33,096 nucleotides of DNA, taken from contig WRFI01000007.1 in the NCBI GenBank assembly GCA_009778875.1, positions 1-33,096 of the forward strand, written 5' to 3'. Origin of the DNA: Propionibacteriaceae bacterium. Lineage in GTDB: Bacteria; Actinomycetota; Actinomycetes; Propionibacteriales; Propionibacteriaceae. A program made the position numbers and the translations under genes. This document shows, piece by piece, positions 25,158-32,914 of the stretch; within the stretch, counting starts at the first letter, position 1; every line of letters starts with the position of its first letter. The notes below the pieces were generated by a model, which did no database searches, was not told where the DNA came from, and saw only the letters and a list, made by a program, of their open reading frames with translations.

Positions 25158-27726
25158 AGGACACCAGCGTCAAACCACCGCCGCCGACGTCGAACTTGAC
25201 GTGATCGCCGTCTTTGACTTCGCCCGCGAGGATTGCCTTCGCCAGTTTGTCCTCGATGGTGGTTTGCAGCAGGCGGCGCAGCGGACGGGCGCCGTAGACG
25301 GGGTCGTAGCCGGTTTCCGCCAGCCAGGCCTTGCCTGCGTCTGTGACGTCGACGGTGATGCGCCGGTCAGCCAGGCGGGCGTTCAGGCGGGCCAGCGAGA
25401 TGCCGACGATATGGGCCAGGTCATCGGGGGTCAGTGCGTCGAACAGGACTATCTCGTCCAGCCGGTTCAGGAACTCGGGGCGGAAGGCGGCGCGCACGAC
25501 ATCCATGACAGCGTCGCGCTTGGCTGCCTCGCTGAGGCTCTGGTCGGCCAGATACTGGGAGCCCAGGTTCGAGGTCATGATCAATATGACGTTGCGGAAG
25601 TCGACCGTGCGCCCCTGGCCGTCCGTCAGCCGTCCGTCGTCCAGCACCTGCAGCAGAATGTTGAAGACGTCCGGGTGGGCCTTCTCGACCTCGTCCAGCA
25701 GGACGACGCAGTAGGGGCGCCGGCGAACGGCCTCGGTGAGCTGGCCGCCCTCTTCGTAGCCGATGTAGCCGGGGGGCGCGCCGACCAGGCGCGAGACGGT
25801 GTGCTTTTCCATGTATTCGCTCATGTCGATGCGCACCATGGCGGTGTCGTCGTCGAATAGGAAGCCCGCCAGGGCCTTGGCCAGCTCCGTCTTGCCCACA
25901 CCGGTCGGGCCGAGGAACAGGAACGAACCCGTGGGGCGGTTGGGGTCGGAGATGCCGGCCCGGCTTCGCCGCACCGCGTCGGCGACAGCCTGCACGGCTT
26001 TGGTTTGGCCGATCAGGCGCTGGCCGATGCGGCCTTCCATCGACAGCAGCTTTTCGGTTTCGCCCTCCAGCATCTTGCCCACCGGGATACCCGTCCAGGC
26101 GCTGACCACCTCGGCGATATCGGTGGCGGTGACCTCTTCGGAGACCATCGAATCGACCGGCCGCTTGGCCTCGGCCGCCTGACTCATCTGCTTCTCCAGG
26201 CCAGGGATCTCGCCGTACAGAATCTCCGACGCCCGGGCAAAGTCGCCCTCGCGCTGGGCCCGGTCGGCCTGGGTGCGCAGCGCGTCGATCTGCTCTTTCA
26301 GCTCGCCCACCTGGTTCAGCGAGGCCTTTTCGGCCGCCCAGCGGGCCTCCAGCGCCCGCAGCTTTTCCTGGGCGTCGGCCAGTTCGGCGTCAAGCACGGA
26401 AAGTCGCGACTTTGAGGCCGCGTCCTCTTCCTTGCTGACGGCAAACTGCTCCATCGTCAGGCGGGCGACTTGGCGGCGCAGGGCGTCGATCTCTTCGGGG
26501 GACGAGTCGATCTCCATCCGCAGACGGCTGGCCGCCTCGTCGATCAGATCGATCGCCTTGTCGGGCAGCTGCCGGCTGGTGATGTAGCGGTTTGACAGGT
26601 TGGCGGCGGCCACCAGCGCGCCGTCGGTGATGCGCACCTTGTGGTGTGCCTCGTAGCGTTCGCGCAGCCCGCGCAGGATGGCGACGGTGTCTTCGACGGA
26701 CGGCTCGCCGACGAACACCTGCTGGAAGCGGCGCTCCAAGGCCGGGTCCTTCTCGATGCGCTCGCGGTACTCGTCCAAGGTGGTGGCGCCGATCATGCGC
26801 AGCTCGCCCCGGGCCAGCATCGGCTTGAGCATGTTGGACGCGTCCATGGCGCCTTCGCTGGCCCCGGCGCCGACGACGGTGTGCAGCTCGTCGATGAAGG
26901 TGATGATCTGGCCCTCGGCCGTCTTGATCTCGTTCAGGACGGCTTTCAGGCGCTCCTCGAATTCGCCGCGATACTTGGCCCCGGCCACCATGGACGCCAG
27001 GTCCAGCGAGACCACCCGGCGGCCTTTCAGCGAATCGGGCACGTCGCCGGCGACGACGCGCTGGGCCAGACCTTCGACGACGGCCGTCTTGCCGACACCC
27101 GGTTCGCCGATCAGCACCGGGTTGTTCTTGGTGCGGCGGCTCAGCACCTGGACGACGCGGCGGATCTCGGCGTCCCGCCCGATGACGGGGTCGAGTTTGC
27201 CGTCGCGGGCCCGGGCCGTCAGGTCGAGCGAATACTTGTCGAGCGCCGACTCGCCGCCCTCGGCCTCCGGCGAGGTGACGCGCTTGTCGCCGCGGGCGTC
27301 GTTGAACGCCTTGGCCAGCTTGTCCGGTGTGGCGCCGGCGCTTGTGAGTGCCTTGTTGACGTCCGAATCGACCGTCGCCAAGCCCATCAGCAGGTGCTCG
27401 GTGGCGACATACTTGTCGCCCAGTTGCCCGGCCCGCGTCTCGGCGTCGGCCAGCACGCGGGCGAAGGCGCCCGACAGTTGCGGCTGGGCGACGGACGACC
27501 CCGACGAGCGCGGCAGCCGGTTGATCGCCTTTTCGGCCGCCTCGTCGATCTGCTTGGGGTCAGCACCGACGGCCTGCAGCAGCGCGCTGACGGTGTTGTC
27601 CGGGTGCGTCAACAGGGCGTGCAGCAGATGCGAGGGCTGAGCCTCGGGGTTCCCGGCGGTCAGCGCCAAGCGCACCGCCGCGCTGACGGCGTCACGGCTG
27701 AGAGCCGTCAATTGGTCGATGTTCAT
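25156..27726 (-). CDS. clpB: chaperone ClpB (Hsp100 disaggregase)
   Basis: ClpB rescues aggregated proteins together with DnaK. The 856-residue protein has the N-domain (residues 1-~145, [18 protein letters not shown]), a first AAA+ module with GEPGVGKTA (about 209), [12 protein letters not shown] and [11 protein letters not shown], the long M-domain coiled coil (about 400-520, [21 protein letters not shown] to [16 protein letters not shown]) that separates ClpB from ClpC, and a second module with GPTGVGKTE (about 608) and [14 protein letters not shown]. It has AGGAG 7 nt before the ATG and an HspR operator at 27748-27768. The stop codon is formed where a repeat unit begins. No dnaK operon is in view. 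Confidence 0.97.
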   Translation of the reverse strand: MNIDQLTALSRDAVSAAVRLALTAGNPEAQPSHLLHALLTHPDNTVSALLQAVGADPKQIDEAAEKAINRLPRSSGSSVAQPQLSGAFARVLADAETRAGQLGDKYVATEHLLMGLATVDSDVNKALTSAGATPDKLAKAFNDARGDKRVTSPEAEGGESALDKYSLDLTARARDGKLDPVIGRDAEIRRVVQVLSRRTKNNPVLIGEPGVGKTAVVEGLAQRVVAGDVPDSLKGRRVVSLDLASMVAGAKYRGEFEERLKAVLNEIKTAEGQIITFIDELHTVVGAGASEGAMDASNMLKPMLARGELRMIGATTLDEYRERIEKDPALERRFQQVFVGEPSVEDTVAILRGLRERYEAHHKVRITDGALVAAANLSNRYITSRQLPDKAIDLIDEAASRLRMEIDSSPEEIDALRRQVARLTMEQFAVSKEEDAASKSRLSVLDAELADAQEKLRALEARWAAEKASLNQVGELKEQIDALRTQADRAQREGDFARASEILYGEIPGLEKQMSQAAEAKRPVDSMVSEEVTATDIAEVVSAWTGIPVGKMLEGETEKLLSMEGRIGQRLIGQTKAVQAVADAVRRSRAGISDPNRPTGSFLFLGPTGVGKTELAKALAGFLFDDDTAMVRIDMSEYMEKHTVSRLVGAPPGYIGYEEGGQLTEAVRRRPYCVVLLDEVEKAHPDVFNILLQVLDDGRLTDGQGRTVDFRNVILIMTSNLGSQYLADQSLSEAAKRDAVMDVVRAAFRPEFLNRLDEIVLFDALTPDDLAHIVGISLARLNARLADRRITVDVTDAGKAWLAETGYDPVYGARPLRRLLQTTIEDKLAKAILAGEVKDGDHVKFDVGGGGLTLVS

Positions 27727-27747
27727 GCGTGTTCTCCTAAAACCAAA

Positions 27748-27768
27748 GTTGAGTCTACCTCACTCAAC
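27748..27768 (-). promoter_or_regulatory. HAIR operator for HspR upstream of clpB
   Basis: GTTGAGT-N7-ACTCAAC is a perfect inverted repeat matching the known HAIR element (CTTGAGT-N7-ACTCAAG) except for the outermost pair, which is swapped as a pair and so keeps symmetry. It lies 21 nt upstream of the clpB ATG, where a bound HspR repressor would block transcription. This predicts heat-shock control of clpB by HspR. Confidence 0.88.
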
Positions 27769-27790
27769 TCAGCATGGCGCGCACATATTC

Positions 27791-27997
27791 CTACTTCTTG
27801 AAGGCCCGGATGACGCCAAAAATGAACACCCCGATGACGAGGATCACGACGGCGGTGATGATGACGCCGAACAGCCACGAGATGACGCCGCCCAGCAGAC
27901 GGAGCAGCACAATAGCCAAAGCCACAAGCAAGATAGCTTTGAGAAAGTTACCGATCGATGAACCCTTGCTGGTCGGGCTTTGGGTATCTGTTGTCAT
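27791..27997 (-). CDS. small membrane protein of unknown function
   Basis: This 68-residue protein has a polar Ser/Thr-rich head (MTTDTQSPTSKGSS), two adjoining hydrophobic segments (FLKAILLVALAIVLLRLLGG and SWLFGVIITAVVILVIGVFIFGVI) and a basic tail RAFKK, so both ends probably lie inside the cell. I do not recognise the family. The ATG is preceded by TAGGCT with a 6-nt gap and no ribosome site, the same promoter form as other genes here, which supports it as a real gene. It lies upstream of clpB on the same strand, but the HAIR element in between suggests separate control. Confidence 0.65.
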   Translation of the reverse strand: MTTDTQSPTSKGSSIGNFLKAILLVALAIVLLRLLGGVISWLFGVIITAVVILVIGVFIFGVIRAFKK

Positions 27998-28003
27998 GCA
28001 TCC

Positions 28004-28009
28004 AGCCTA
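28004..28009 (-). promoter_or_regulatory. leaderless-type -10 box of the small membrane protein gene
   Basis: On the minus strand TAGGCT is followed by GGATGC and the ATG at 27997. The box and spacing equal those of the DUF218 gene at 30632. Confidence 0.5.
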
Positions 28010-28021
28010 ACCCTCACACTC

Positions 28022-28065
28022 ATTCCCCTGAGTGGAGGGGGGACGCGAAGCGCCGGGGTGGTTGG
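28022..28065 (+). repeat. degenerate two-hairpin repeat
   Basis: ATTCCCC is followed by CCCCT/AGGGG (6-nt loop) as stem 1, a reduced stem 2 CGC/GCG with loop GAA, and CGGGGTGGT. It is the first of the repeats that fill the 648-nt gap 27998-28645 between two divergent genes, which contains no other gene. Confidence 0.6.
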
Positions 28066-28089
28066 TTCCACTGCCCCCAACGACAGGAA

Positions 28090-28133
28090 GGTCTGTGCAT
28101 GCGCACCCAGCCTTCGGGTGTCCTGCACAGACC
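28090..28133. other. long two-tier hairpin, possible small RNA or terminator
   Basis: GGTCTGTGCA (28090-28099) pairs perfectly with TGCACAGACC (28124-28133). Inside, CACCC (28104-28108) pairs with GGGTG (28116-28120) around a 7-nt loop. It is unrelated in sequence to the surrounding repeats and lies between divergent genes, so it is not at the end of either. It may be a structured small RNA or a separate inverted repeat; the strand cannot be decided. Confidence 0.5.
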
Positions 28134-28213
28134 CTTCATGTCTCTCCCCCCATTAAGACGGTGACGGGAGGCGTTTCATAACACCACCGGGGAAGTTTTC
28201 TTGACACATCTTC

Positions 28214-28365
28214 AATTCCCCTGCGGAGGGGCGGCGCCGGAGCCACGGAAAATTCCCCTCTGGGGAGGTGCAGCGCCGGAGCCACGGAAAATTCCTCTCC
28301 GGGGAGGTGCAGCGCCGGAGCCACGGAAAATTCCTCTCCGGGGAGGTGCAGCGCCGGAGCCACGG
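28214..28365 (+). repeat. short-unit tandem repeat (39-nt period)
   Basis: Three head-to-tail 39-nt units (28249-28287, 28288-28326, 28327-28365) run from AAAATTCC to GCCACGG, preceded by a related shorter copy from 28214. Each unit equals the two ends of the longer 83-nt unit with 44 nt removed from the middle, so stem 1 is kept partly and stem 2 is lost. They probably arose by deletion from the 83-nt form and then tandem duplication (inference). Confidence 0.88.
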
Positions 28366-28586
28366 AAAATTCCCCTCTGGGGAGGGGTGGCAGTCGCGAA
28401 GCGACTGACGGGGTGGTCCCCCAAGCGGGTGCAGCGCCAGAGCCACGGAAAATTCCCCTCTGCGGAGGGGTGGCAGTCGCGAAGCGACTGACGGGGTGGT
28501 CCCCCAAGCGGGTGCAGCGCCAGAGCCACGGAAAATTCCGGCCTCTGCGGAGGGGTGGCAGTCGCGAAGCGACTGACGGGGTGGTC
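28366..28586 (+). repeat. long-unit tandem repeat (83-nt period)
   Basis: Two complete 83-nt units (28366-28448, 28449-28531) and one partial unit (28532-28586, with a small insertion GG in stem 1) follow directly. Each consists of the 53-nt two-hairpin element ending GGGGTGGTC and a 30-nt linker from CCCCAAGCGG to GCCACGG. The units are nearly identical (loop TGGG versus TGCG), which points to recent duplication. The linkers are identical too, so this is not a CRISPR array. Confidence 0.92.
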
Positions 28587-28611
28587 CTCCTGCGAGGGAA
28601 ATCACAGCGGC

Positions 28612-28636
28612 TAAACTGGAAACACCCACTAGGAGG
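28612..28636 (+). promoter_or_regulatory. pepC promoter -10 box and ribosome site
   Basis: TAAACT (28612-28617) is a plausible -10 box right after the repeat array, and AGGAGG (28631-28636) lies 9 nt before the ATG. Any -35 region would fall at the end of the last repeat unit. Confidence 0.5.
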
Positions 28637-28645
28637 AACATCACC

Positions 28646-29974
28646 ATGCCCGCACCCACTGCTCTGCAAGCTTCAGACATCAACGCCTGGCGCTCGGCCT
28701 TCGCCGACGACAAGGCCGCCCGCGTCGCCCAGAACGCTGTCACCAAGACCAGCATCAACGACATTGCGCTCGACCGGACGGTCGTCACGTCCATCGACAC
28801 GTCCATGAGTGTCCAACTGGACACCTGGAAGGTCGCCAACCAGAAGAAGTCGGGGCGCTGCTGGCTGTTCGCCGGGCTCAACTTCTTGCGTCAGCACGTC
28901 ATCAAGGAGTTGGATCTGGAGGGTTTCGAATTCTCCCAGACCTACCTGCACTTTTTCGACAAGCTTGAGAAGTCCAATTGGCTGCTGACTTCGATGATCG
29001 AGCTGGCTGACCGTCCCCTTGACGACCGCCTGGTGTCGCGCCTGCTGACCGACACCATGGGTGATGGCGGCCAGTGGGACATGTTTGTCTCGCTGGTCGA
29101 CAAGCACGGTATCGTGCCGCAGTACGCCATGCCGGAGACGGAGTCGTCCTCCAACACCAAGCTGATGACGGGCACGCTCGACACGTTGCTGCGCCGCGGC
29201 ACCCGAGACCTGCGGGCGGCCATCGCCGGCGGCCAAGACCCCGAGCCGCTGCGCGCCGCCATAATGGCCGACATCTACCGTGTGCTGTGCATCCACCTGG
29301 GCACGCCGCCCACCAGCTTCTTGTGGCAGTGGCGCGACAAGCAGAAGAACTTCCACCGGGGCGGCCAGATGACCCCGCTCGAGTTCGCCAAGCATGTCAT
29401 TGATGCAGATCTGGACGAGTATGTTTGCGTCGTCAACGACCCGCGACCGAGTTCCGGCTACGGCCACATGCTGACCGTCGACCACCTGGGCAACGTCGTC
29501 GGCGGACGCCCGGTTGCCTACCTAAACGCTCCGGCCGACGTGCTGAAGCACCTTGTCGCCACCTCGTTGCAGGACGGACGGGTGGTGTGGTTCGGCTGCG
29601 ACGTGAGCAAGCAGTTCGATCGGGCGACGGGCTTTTGGGACGCCAACCTGTTCGACTATGAGGCCGTCTATGGCGTCGACCTGACGATGTCCAAGGCCGA
29701 GTGCATGGAGTTGGGCGAATCGGCCATGAACCACGCCATGTTGTTCACCGGCGTTGACATCGTGGACGACCAACCCCGCCGCTTCCGGGTCGAAAACTCC
29801 TGGGGTGACGACCGCTCCGACAAGGGCTTCGACACCATGAACGCCTCCTGGTTCGCGGAGCACGTCTTCGAGGTGGCCGTCCGCAAGTCCGACCTGCCGG
29901 CCGACCTGTTGGCCGTCCTCGACCAGCCGCCGATCGTGCTGCCCCTGTGGGATCCGATGGGCTCCCTGGCCTGA
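28646..29974 (+). CDS. pepC: aminopeptidase C / bleomycin hydrolase (peptidase C1B)
   Basis: This is a cytoplasmic cysteine aminopeptidase of the bleomycin-hydrolase family, which works as a hexamer in peptide turnover. The 442-residue protein has the papain-like triad: NQKKSGRCWLFAGLNF with Gln66 (oxyanion) and Cys72, ESAMNHAMLFTGVDIVDD with the catalytic His (about 362), and RVENSWGDDRSDKGF with Asn (about 384). FSQTYLHFFDKLEKSNWLL and GDGGQWDMFVSLVDKHGIVP are also family blocks. AGGAGG fixes the start. It converges with the DUF218 gene with a single base between the two stop codons. Confidence 0.96.
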   Translation: MPAPTALQASDINAWRSAFADDKAARVAQNAVTKTSINDIALDRTVVTSIDTSMSVQLDTWKVANQKKSGRCWLFAGLNFLRQHVIKELDLEGFEFSQTYLHFFDKLEKSNWLLTSMIELADRPLDDRLVSRLLTDTMGDGGQWDMFVSLVDKHGIVPQYAMPETESSSNTKLMTGTLDTLLRRGTRDLRAAIAGGQDPEPLRAAIMADIYRVLCIHLGTPPTSFLWQWRDKQKNFHRGGQMTPLEFAKHVIDADLDEYVCVVNDPRPSSGYGHMLTVDHLGNVVGGRPVAYLNAPADVLKHLVATSLQDGRVVWFGCDVSKQFDRATGFWDANLFDYEAVYGVDLTMSKAECMELGESAMNHAMLFTGVDIVDDQPRRFRVENSWGDDRSDKGFDTMNASWFAEHVFEVAVRKSDLPADLLAVLDQPPIVLPLWDPMGSLA

Positions 29975-29975
29975 G

Positions 29976-30632
29976 TTAACTGGCCGCCAGGGCCTGCTGG
30001 ACGGCGTTGCTTGGCGCCTCGTATGGGACGGTGCGGTGCGTCACCATGTCGTAGGTTAGCTTCATGTCGCCGGCCACCTCGCGCACCTGGTAGCCCCAAT
30101 AGAGCCAATCATGGGCGACGGTGTCGTCCCCCACCCCCACCGTGTCGACGCCCAGCATCTGGCAGCTGGCGACGGCGCGCGGCAGGTGATACGACTGCGA
30201 GACGACGATCAGGCTCGTCACCCCGAAGACGTCGCGCGCCCGCGCACAGGAGCTGAAGGTGTCGTTGCCGCCGTAGTCGGTGACGATTCTGCTGGCTGGC
30301 ACACCGGCCGCAACCAGCGCGGCTTTCATGCCGTCGGGCTCGGAGTAGCCGCCGTCGCGGGTGCCGGAGACGATGATTACTTTCGTCTTTCCCGCCGCGT
30401 ACAGCGCCGCCGCCACGTCGAGGCGCTTCTGCAGGTAGGGGGACGGGCGCGCACCCCACATCGCCGCCCCCATCACCAGGGTGACGTCGCGGTTGGGCAC
30501 GTCATCGACGCTGTGGATTCGCGAGTGCGATTCCCACCAGACAACAAGGGACGGGACGCCCACGCCCAGCCCTAGCAGGACGATGATCGCGACAAATGAC
30601 ACCAGCCCGCGCCGCGCCCGGTGTCTGCTCAT
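29976..30632 (-). CDS. DUF218 (SanA/YdcF-like) membrane protein
   Basis: This 218-residue protein has an N-terminal basic head, one membrane span (residues ~10-32) and an extracellular DUF218 domain. Typical blocks are VTLVMGAAMWGARPSPYLQKRLDVAAALYAAGK, VIIVSGTRDGGYSEPDGMKAALVAAGVPASRI and VVSQSYHLPRAVASCQMLGV. This is the SanA/vancomycin-exclusion group; members act in envelope integrity, but the biochemical reaction is not settled. The gene follows pgi on the same strand and has its own TAGGCT box 6 nt before the ATG inside the 30-nt gap. Confidence 0.85.
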   Translation of the reverse strand: MSRHRARRGLVSFVAIIVLLGLGVGVPSLVVWWESHSRIHSVDDVPNRDVTLVMGAAMWGARPSPYLQKRLDVAAALYAAGKTKVIIVSGTRDGGYSEPDGMKAALVAAGVPASRIVTDYGGNDTFSSCARARDVFGVTSLIVVSQSYHLPRAVASCQMLGVDTVGVGDDTVAHDWLYWGYQVREVAGDMKLTYDMVTHRTVPYEAPSNAVQQALAAS

Positions 30633-30638
30633 GGGTCC

Positions 30639-30644
30639 AGCCTA
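30639..30644 (-). promoter_or_regulatory. leaderless-type -10 box of the DUF218 gene
   Basis: On the minus strand TAGGCT, then GGACCC, then the ATG at 30632. It lies wholly within the 30-nt gap after pgi, so the gene can be transcribed apart from pgi. Confidence 0.5.
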
Positions 30645-30662
30645 GACGATTGACCCAACCGC

Positions 30663-32336
30663 CTACCGGCGCATCTCCCGGTACGCCCTGATCAGGTTCT
30701 GGGTCGAGGCGTCTTGGGCGGCCAGCGCCGTCTCGTCGCCGGTGACGGCAGGGGCGATCTCCAGGGCCAACTTCTTGCCCAGCTCGACGCCCCACTGATC
30801 GAAGCTGTCGATGCCCCAGATGACGCCCTCCGTGAAGACGATGTGCTCGTACAGGGCGATCAACTGCCCCAGGACGGCGGGCGACAGTTCGGGGGCCAGG
30901 ATCGACGCCGTCGGCTTGTTGCCGGGGAACACCCGGGCTGGGACGATCGCCTCGGGGGTGCCTTCGGCCCGCACCTCGTCGGCCGTCTTGCCGAAAGCCA
31001 GGGCGGCCGTTTGGGCGAAGAAGTTCGACATGTACAGCGCATGGACGTCCACGTCCCCGTCCGCCAGGGGGTGCGCCGGGTTGGCGACGGCAATGAAGTC
31101 AGCCGGGATGAGGCGTGTGCCCTGGTGGATCAGCTGGTAGAAGGCGTGCTGCCCGTTTGTGCCGGGTTCGCCCCAGAAGACCTCGCCGGTGCCGCAGGTG
31201 ACGTCGCTGCCGTCCCAGCGGACGCGCTTGCCGTTGGATTCCATGGTCAGTTGCTGCAGGTAGGCCGCGAACCGGTGAAGGTTCTGTTGATAAGGCAAAA
31301 CGGCATGGCTTTGAGCACCCAGGAAGTCGGTGTACCAGACGTTCAGCAAGCCCATCAGCACGGGGACGTTGGCATCCAGCGGCGTGTTCCTGAAGTGCTC
31401 GTCCATGGTGCGCAGGCCGCCAAGGAACGCCCGCCAATTGCTCTCGCCGACGGCCAGAAGCCCGCTCAGACCGATGGCGGACGGCACCGAGTAGCGCCCG
31501 CCCACCCAATCCCAGAAACCGAAGGCGTTGTCCGGGTCGATACCGAACTCGGCCACGCCCGTAAGGTTCGTGGAGACGGCGACGAAGTGCTTGGCGATGG
31601 CCGCGCCCACTTGCACCGGGTCAGCGGCGTCCACCAGACCCTTGGCGGCCAGCGCGTCGATCAGCCACGCCCGGCAGAGCCGCGCATTGGTCATCGTCTC
31701 GATGGTGGTGAACGTCTTGGACGAGACGATGAACATCGTCGTGGCGGGGTCGAGCCCGTCCGTCTTCTGCCAGGCGTCGTTGGGGTCGATGTTCGACACG
31801 AACCGGCATTCCGGGCCGTCAACGTACGGCTTGAGGGCCTCGTAGACCATGACGGGGCCAAGATCCGACCCGCCGATGCCGATGTTGACCACCGTCTTGA
31901 TCGCCCGTCCGTCCACGCCTTTCCAGTCGCCGTTGCGGACGCGGGCGGCGAAGGCGCACATCTTGTCGAGCACCTCATGCACCTGGGCAACCACGTCAAC
32001 CCCGTCAACCACCAGCGATTCTGTGGCTGGCGCGCGCAGGGCGGTGTGCAGAACGGCGCGGTCTTCGGAGACGTTGATGTGCTGGCCAGTGAACATCGCC
32101 TCGCGGCGGGCTTCCAGGTTGACCGATTTTGCCAAGTCCAAAAGGGACGCCAAGATGTCGTCGGTGATGAAACCCTTTGACAGATCGACCACCAAATCAC
32201 CGGCTGAGAAGGTGAAACGATCAGCCCGGCGGGGGTCGTCGGCAAACCATCGCCGCATGTCGGGGGTGAATCCGCCGGCCTGGCGGCGCAGCGCCGCCCA
32301 CGCAGGGGTAAGGGTGGAATCAATCGGTGTGTCCAT
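30663..32336 (-). CDS. pgi: glucose-6-phosphate isomerase
   Basis: Pgi interconverts glucose 6-phosphate and fructose 6-phosphate in glycolysis and gluconeogenesis. The 557-residue protein shows [43 protein letters not shown] (phosphate-binding serines), [18 protein letters not shown], the base in [24 protein letters not shown], and [17 protein letters not shown] with the C-terminal Lys. The ATG at 32336 is chosen because TATGCT lies 7 nt upstream; an in-frame ATG at 32348 would overlap that box. The gene has no ribosome site. Confidence 0.97.
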   Translation of the reverse strand: MDTPIDSTLTPAWAALRRQAGGFTPDMRRWFADDPRRADRFTFSAGDLVVDLSKGFITDDILASLLDLAKSVNLEARREAMFTGQHINVSEDRAVLHTALRAPATESLVVDGVDVVAQVHEVLDKMCAFAARVRNGDWKGVDGRAIKTVVNIGIGGSDLGPVMVYEALKPYVDGPECRFVSNIDPNDAWQKTDGLDPATTMFIVSSKTFTTIETMTNARLCRAWLIDALAAKGLVDAADPVQVGAAIAKHFVAVSTNLTGVAEFGIDPDNAFGFWDWVGGRYSVPSAIGLSGLLAVGESNWRAFLGGLRTMDEHFRNTPLDANVPVLMGLLNVWYTDFLGAQSHAVLPYQQNLHRFAAYLQQLTMESNGKRVRWDGSDVTCGTGEVFWGEPGTNGQHAFYQLIHQGTRLIPADFIAVANPAHPLADGDVDVHALYMSNFFAQTAALAFGKTADEVRAEGTPEAIVPARVFPGNKPTASILAPELSPAVLGQLIALYEHIVFTEGVIWGIDSFDQWGVELGKKLALEIAPAVTGDETALAAQDASTQNLIRAYREMRR

Positions 32337-32343
32337 GAGGTCA

Positions 32344-32349
32344 AGCATA
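32344..32349 (-). promoter_or_regulatory. leaderless-type -10 box of pgi
   Basis: On the minus strand TATGCT is followed by TGACCTC and the ATG at 32336. It shares the hexamer-TGAC pattern with the folE and mptB promoters. Confidence 0.5.
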
Positions 32350-32791
32350 GTGAGGAATCAAACCGCCGCCTTGAGAACTCGCCTCACAGAAGAACGCAAG
32401 GCGTCCGGGTCAGCCCAGATGGCCGATTCAGCGCGCTACCATGGCACGCCCCGACCGGCTGTCGTTTCCTCTGACGTGAGAACCCCGTTCCCACCCTCGC
32501 TTCGTCAAGATCCGCACGGGCGCGTTGTGCTCGGTGCCCCGAGAAACGTGAGACGTGCTGGGCGAATCCGTGCGAATGGGACTCGAACCCAACCGTTGCC
32601 CTTCACGTGCCATCAGAGGCTAGCAGCCACCGTCAGGCGTCCCGCCGAAGCGGTCGGCCCGCAGTGCGCGCCCCTTAACGAAGTTACCTGCTGTCACGTC
32701 AGTCCACTGGCGACAATTCTAGAGCACATGAGTGAGGCTCTCGCGAACAGGCGTGCTCACAACCCCCGGGCGCCGGCAAAGCCGTCGGCGT
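32350..32791. other. long non-coding stretch with a tRNA-like T-arm
   Basis: No convincing gene was found in about 440 nt. On the minus strand, positions about 32573-32596 read TTGGG-TTCGAGT-CCCAT, the exact form of a tRNA T-arm (four pairs, canonical TTCGANT loop). I could not find a matching acceptor stem, D-arm or anticodon arm, so this is not a complete tRNA; it may be a tRNA fragment left by an integration or an unrecognised structured RNA. Open frames across it have no ribosome site and no recognisable domain. Confidence 0.3.
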
Positions 32792-32914
32792 GAATTCCCC
32801 TCTGGGGAGGGGTGTCGGCGGAGCCGACGGGGTGGTCCTCCAAGCGTGTGCAGGAAGCTGACCGACCACCCCGTCAGTCGCTTCGCGACTGCCACCCCTC
32901 CGCAGAGGGGAATT
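32792..32914. repeat. inverted pair of two-hairpin repeats beside the Rpn-like gene
   Basis: A plus-oriented copy (32792-32837, stem 2 GTCGGC/GCCGAC, loop GGA) faces a minus-oriented copy (32864-32914, stem 2 CAGTCGC/GCGACTG) across 26 nt. The outer ends of both read AATTCCCC, so the pair forms a large imperfect palindrome, like paired REP elements (BIMEs). The minus copy overlaps the stop codon of the Rpn-like gene by two bases. Confidence 0.9.

Noticed and set aside
28366-28586. CRISPR array
   Set aside because: The period is regular, but the supposed spacers are identical to each other, the units are 83 nt, and no cas genes are present.
28136-28669. Long open frames across the repeat array, both strands
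   Set aside because: Their proteins are repeats of the same few residues created by the tandem DNA units; no ribosome site fits and no domain is seen. The frames across 24788-25204 were rejected for the same reason.
30714-32180. A 488-codon plus-strand open frame opposite pgi
   Set aside because: Antisense to a certain gene in GC-rich DNA, where such frames are common; no recognisable domain and no start signal. The long frames opposite pntB, ppk1 and clpB were treated likewise.
32520-32720. tmRNA, RNase P RNA or SRP RNA
   Set aside because: I searched by eye for their conserved cores (tmRNA 5' end, GAGGAAAGTCC, GGTCAGGTCCGGAAGG) on both strands and found none.
32380-32793. A possible plus-strand gene upstream of the repeat pair
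   Set aside because: The frame is only the open continuation of an antisense frame of pgi; it has no ribosome site and no recognisable family.
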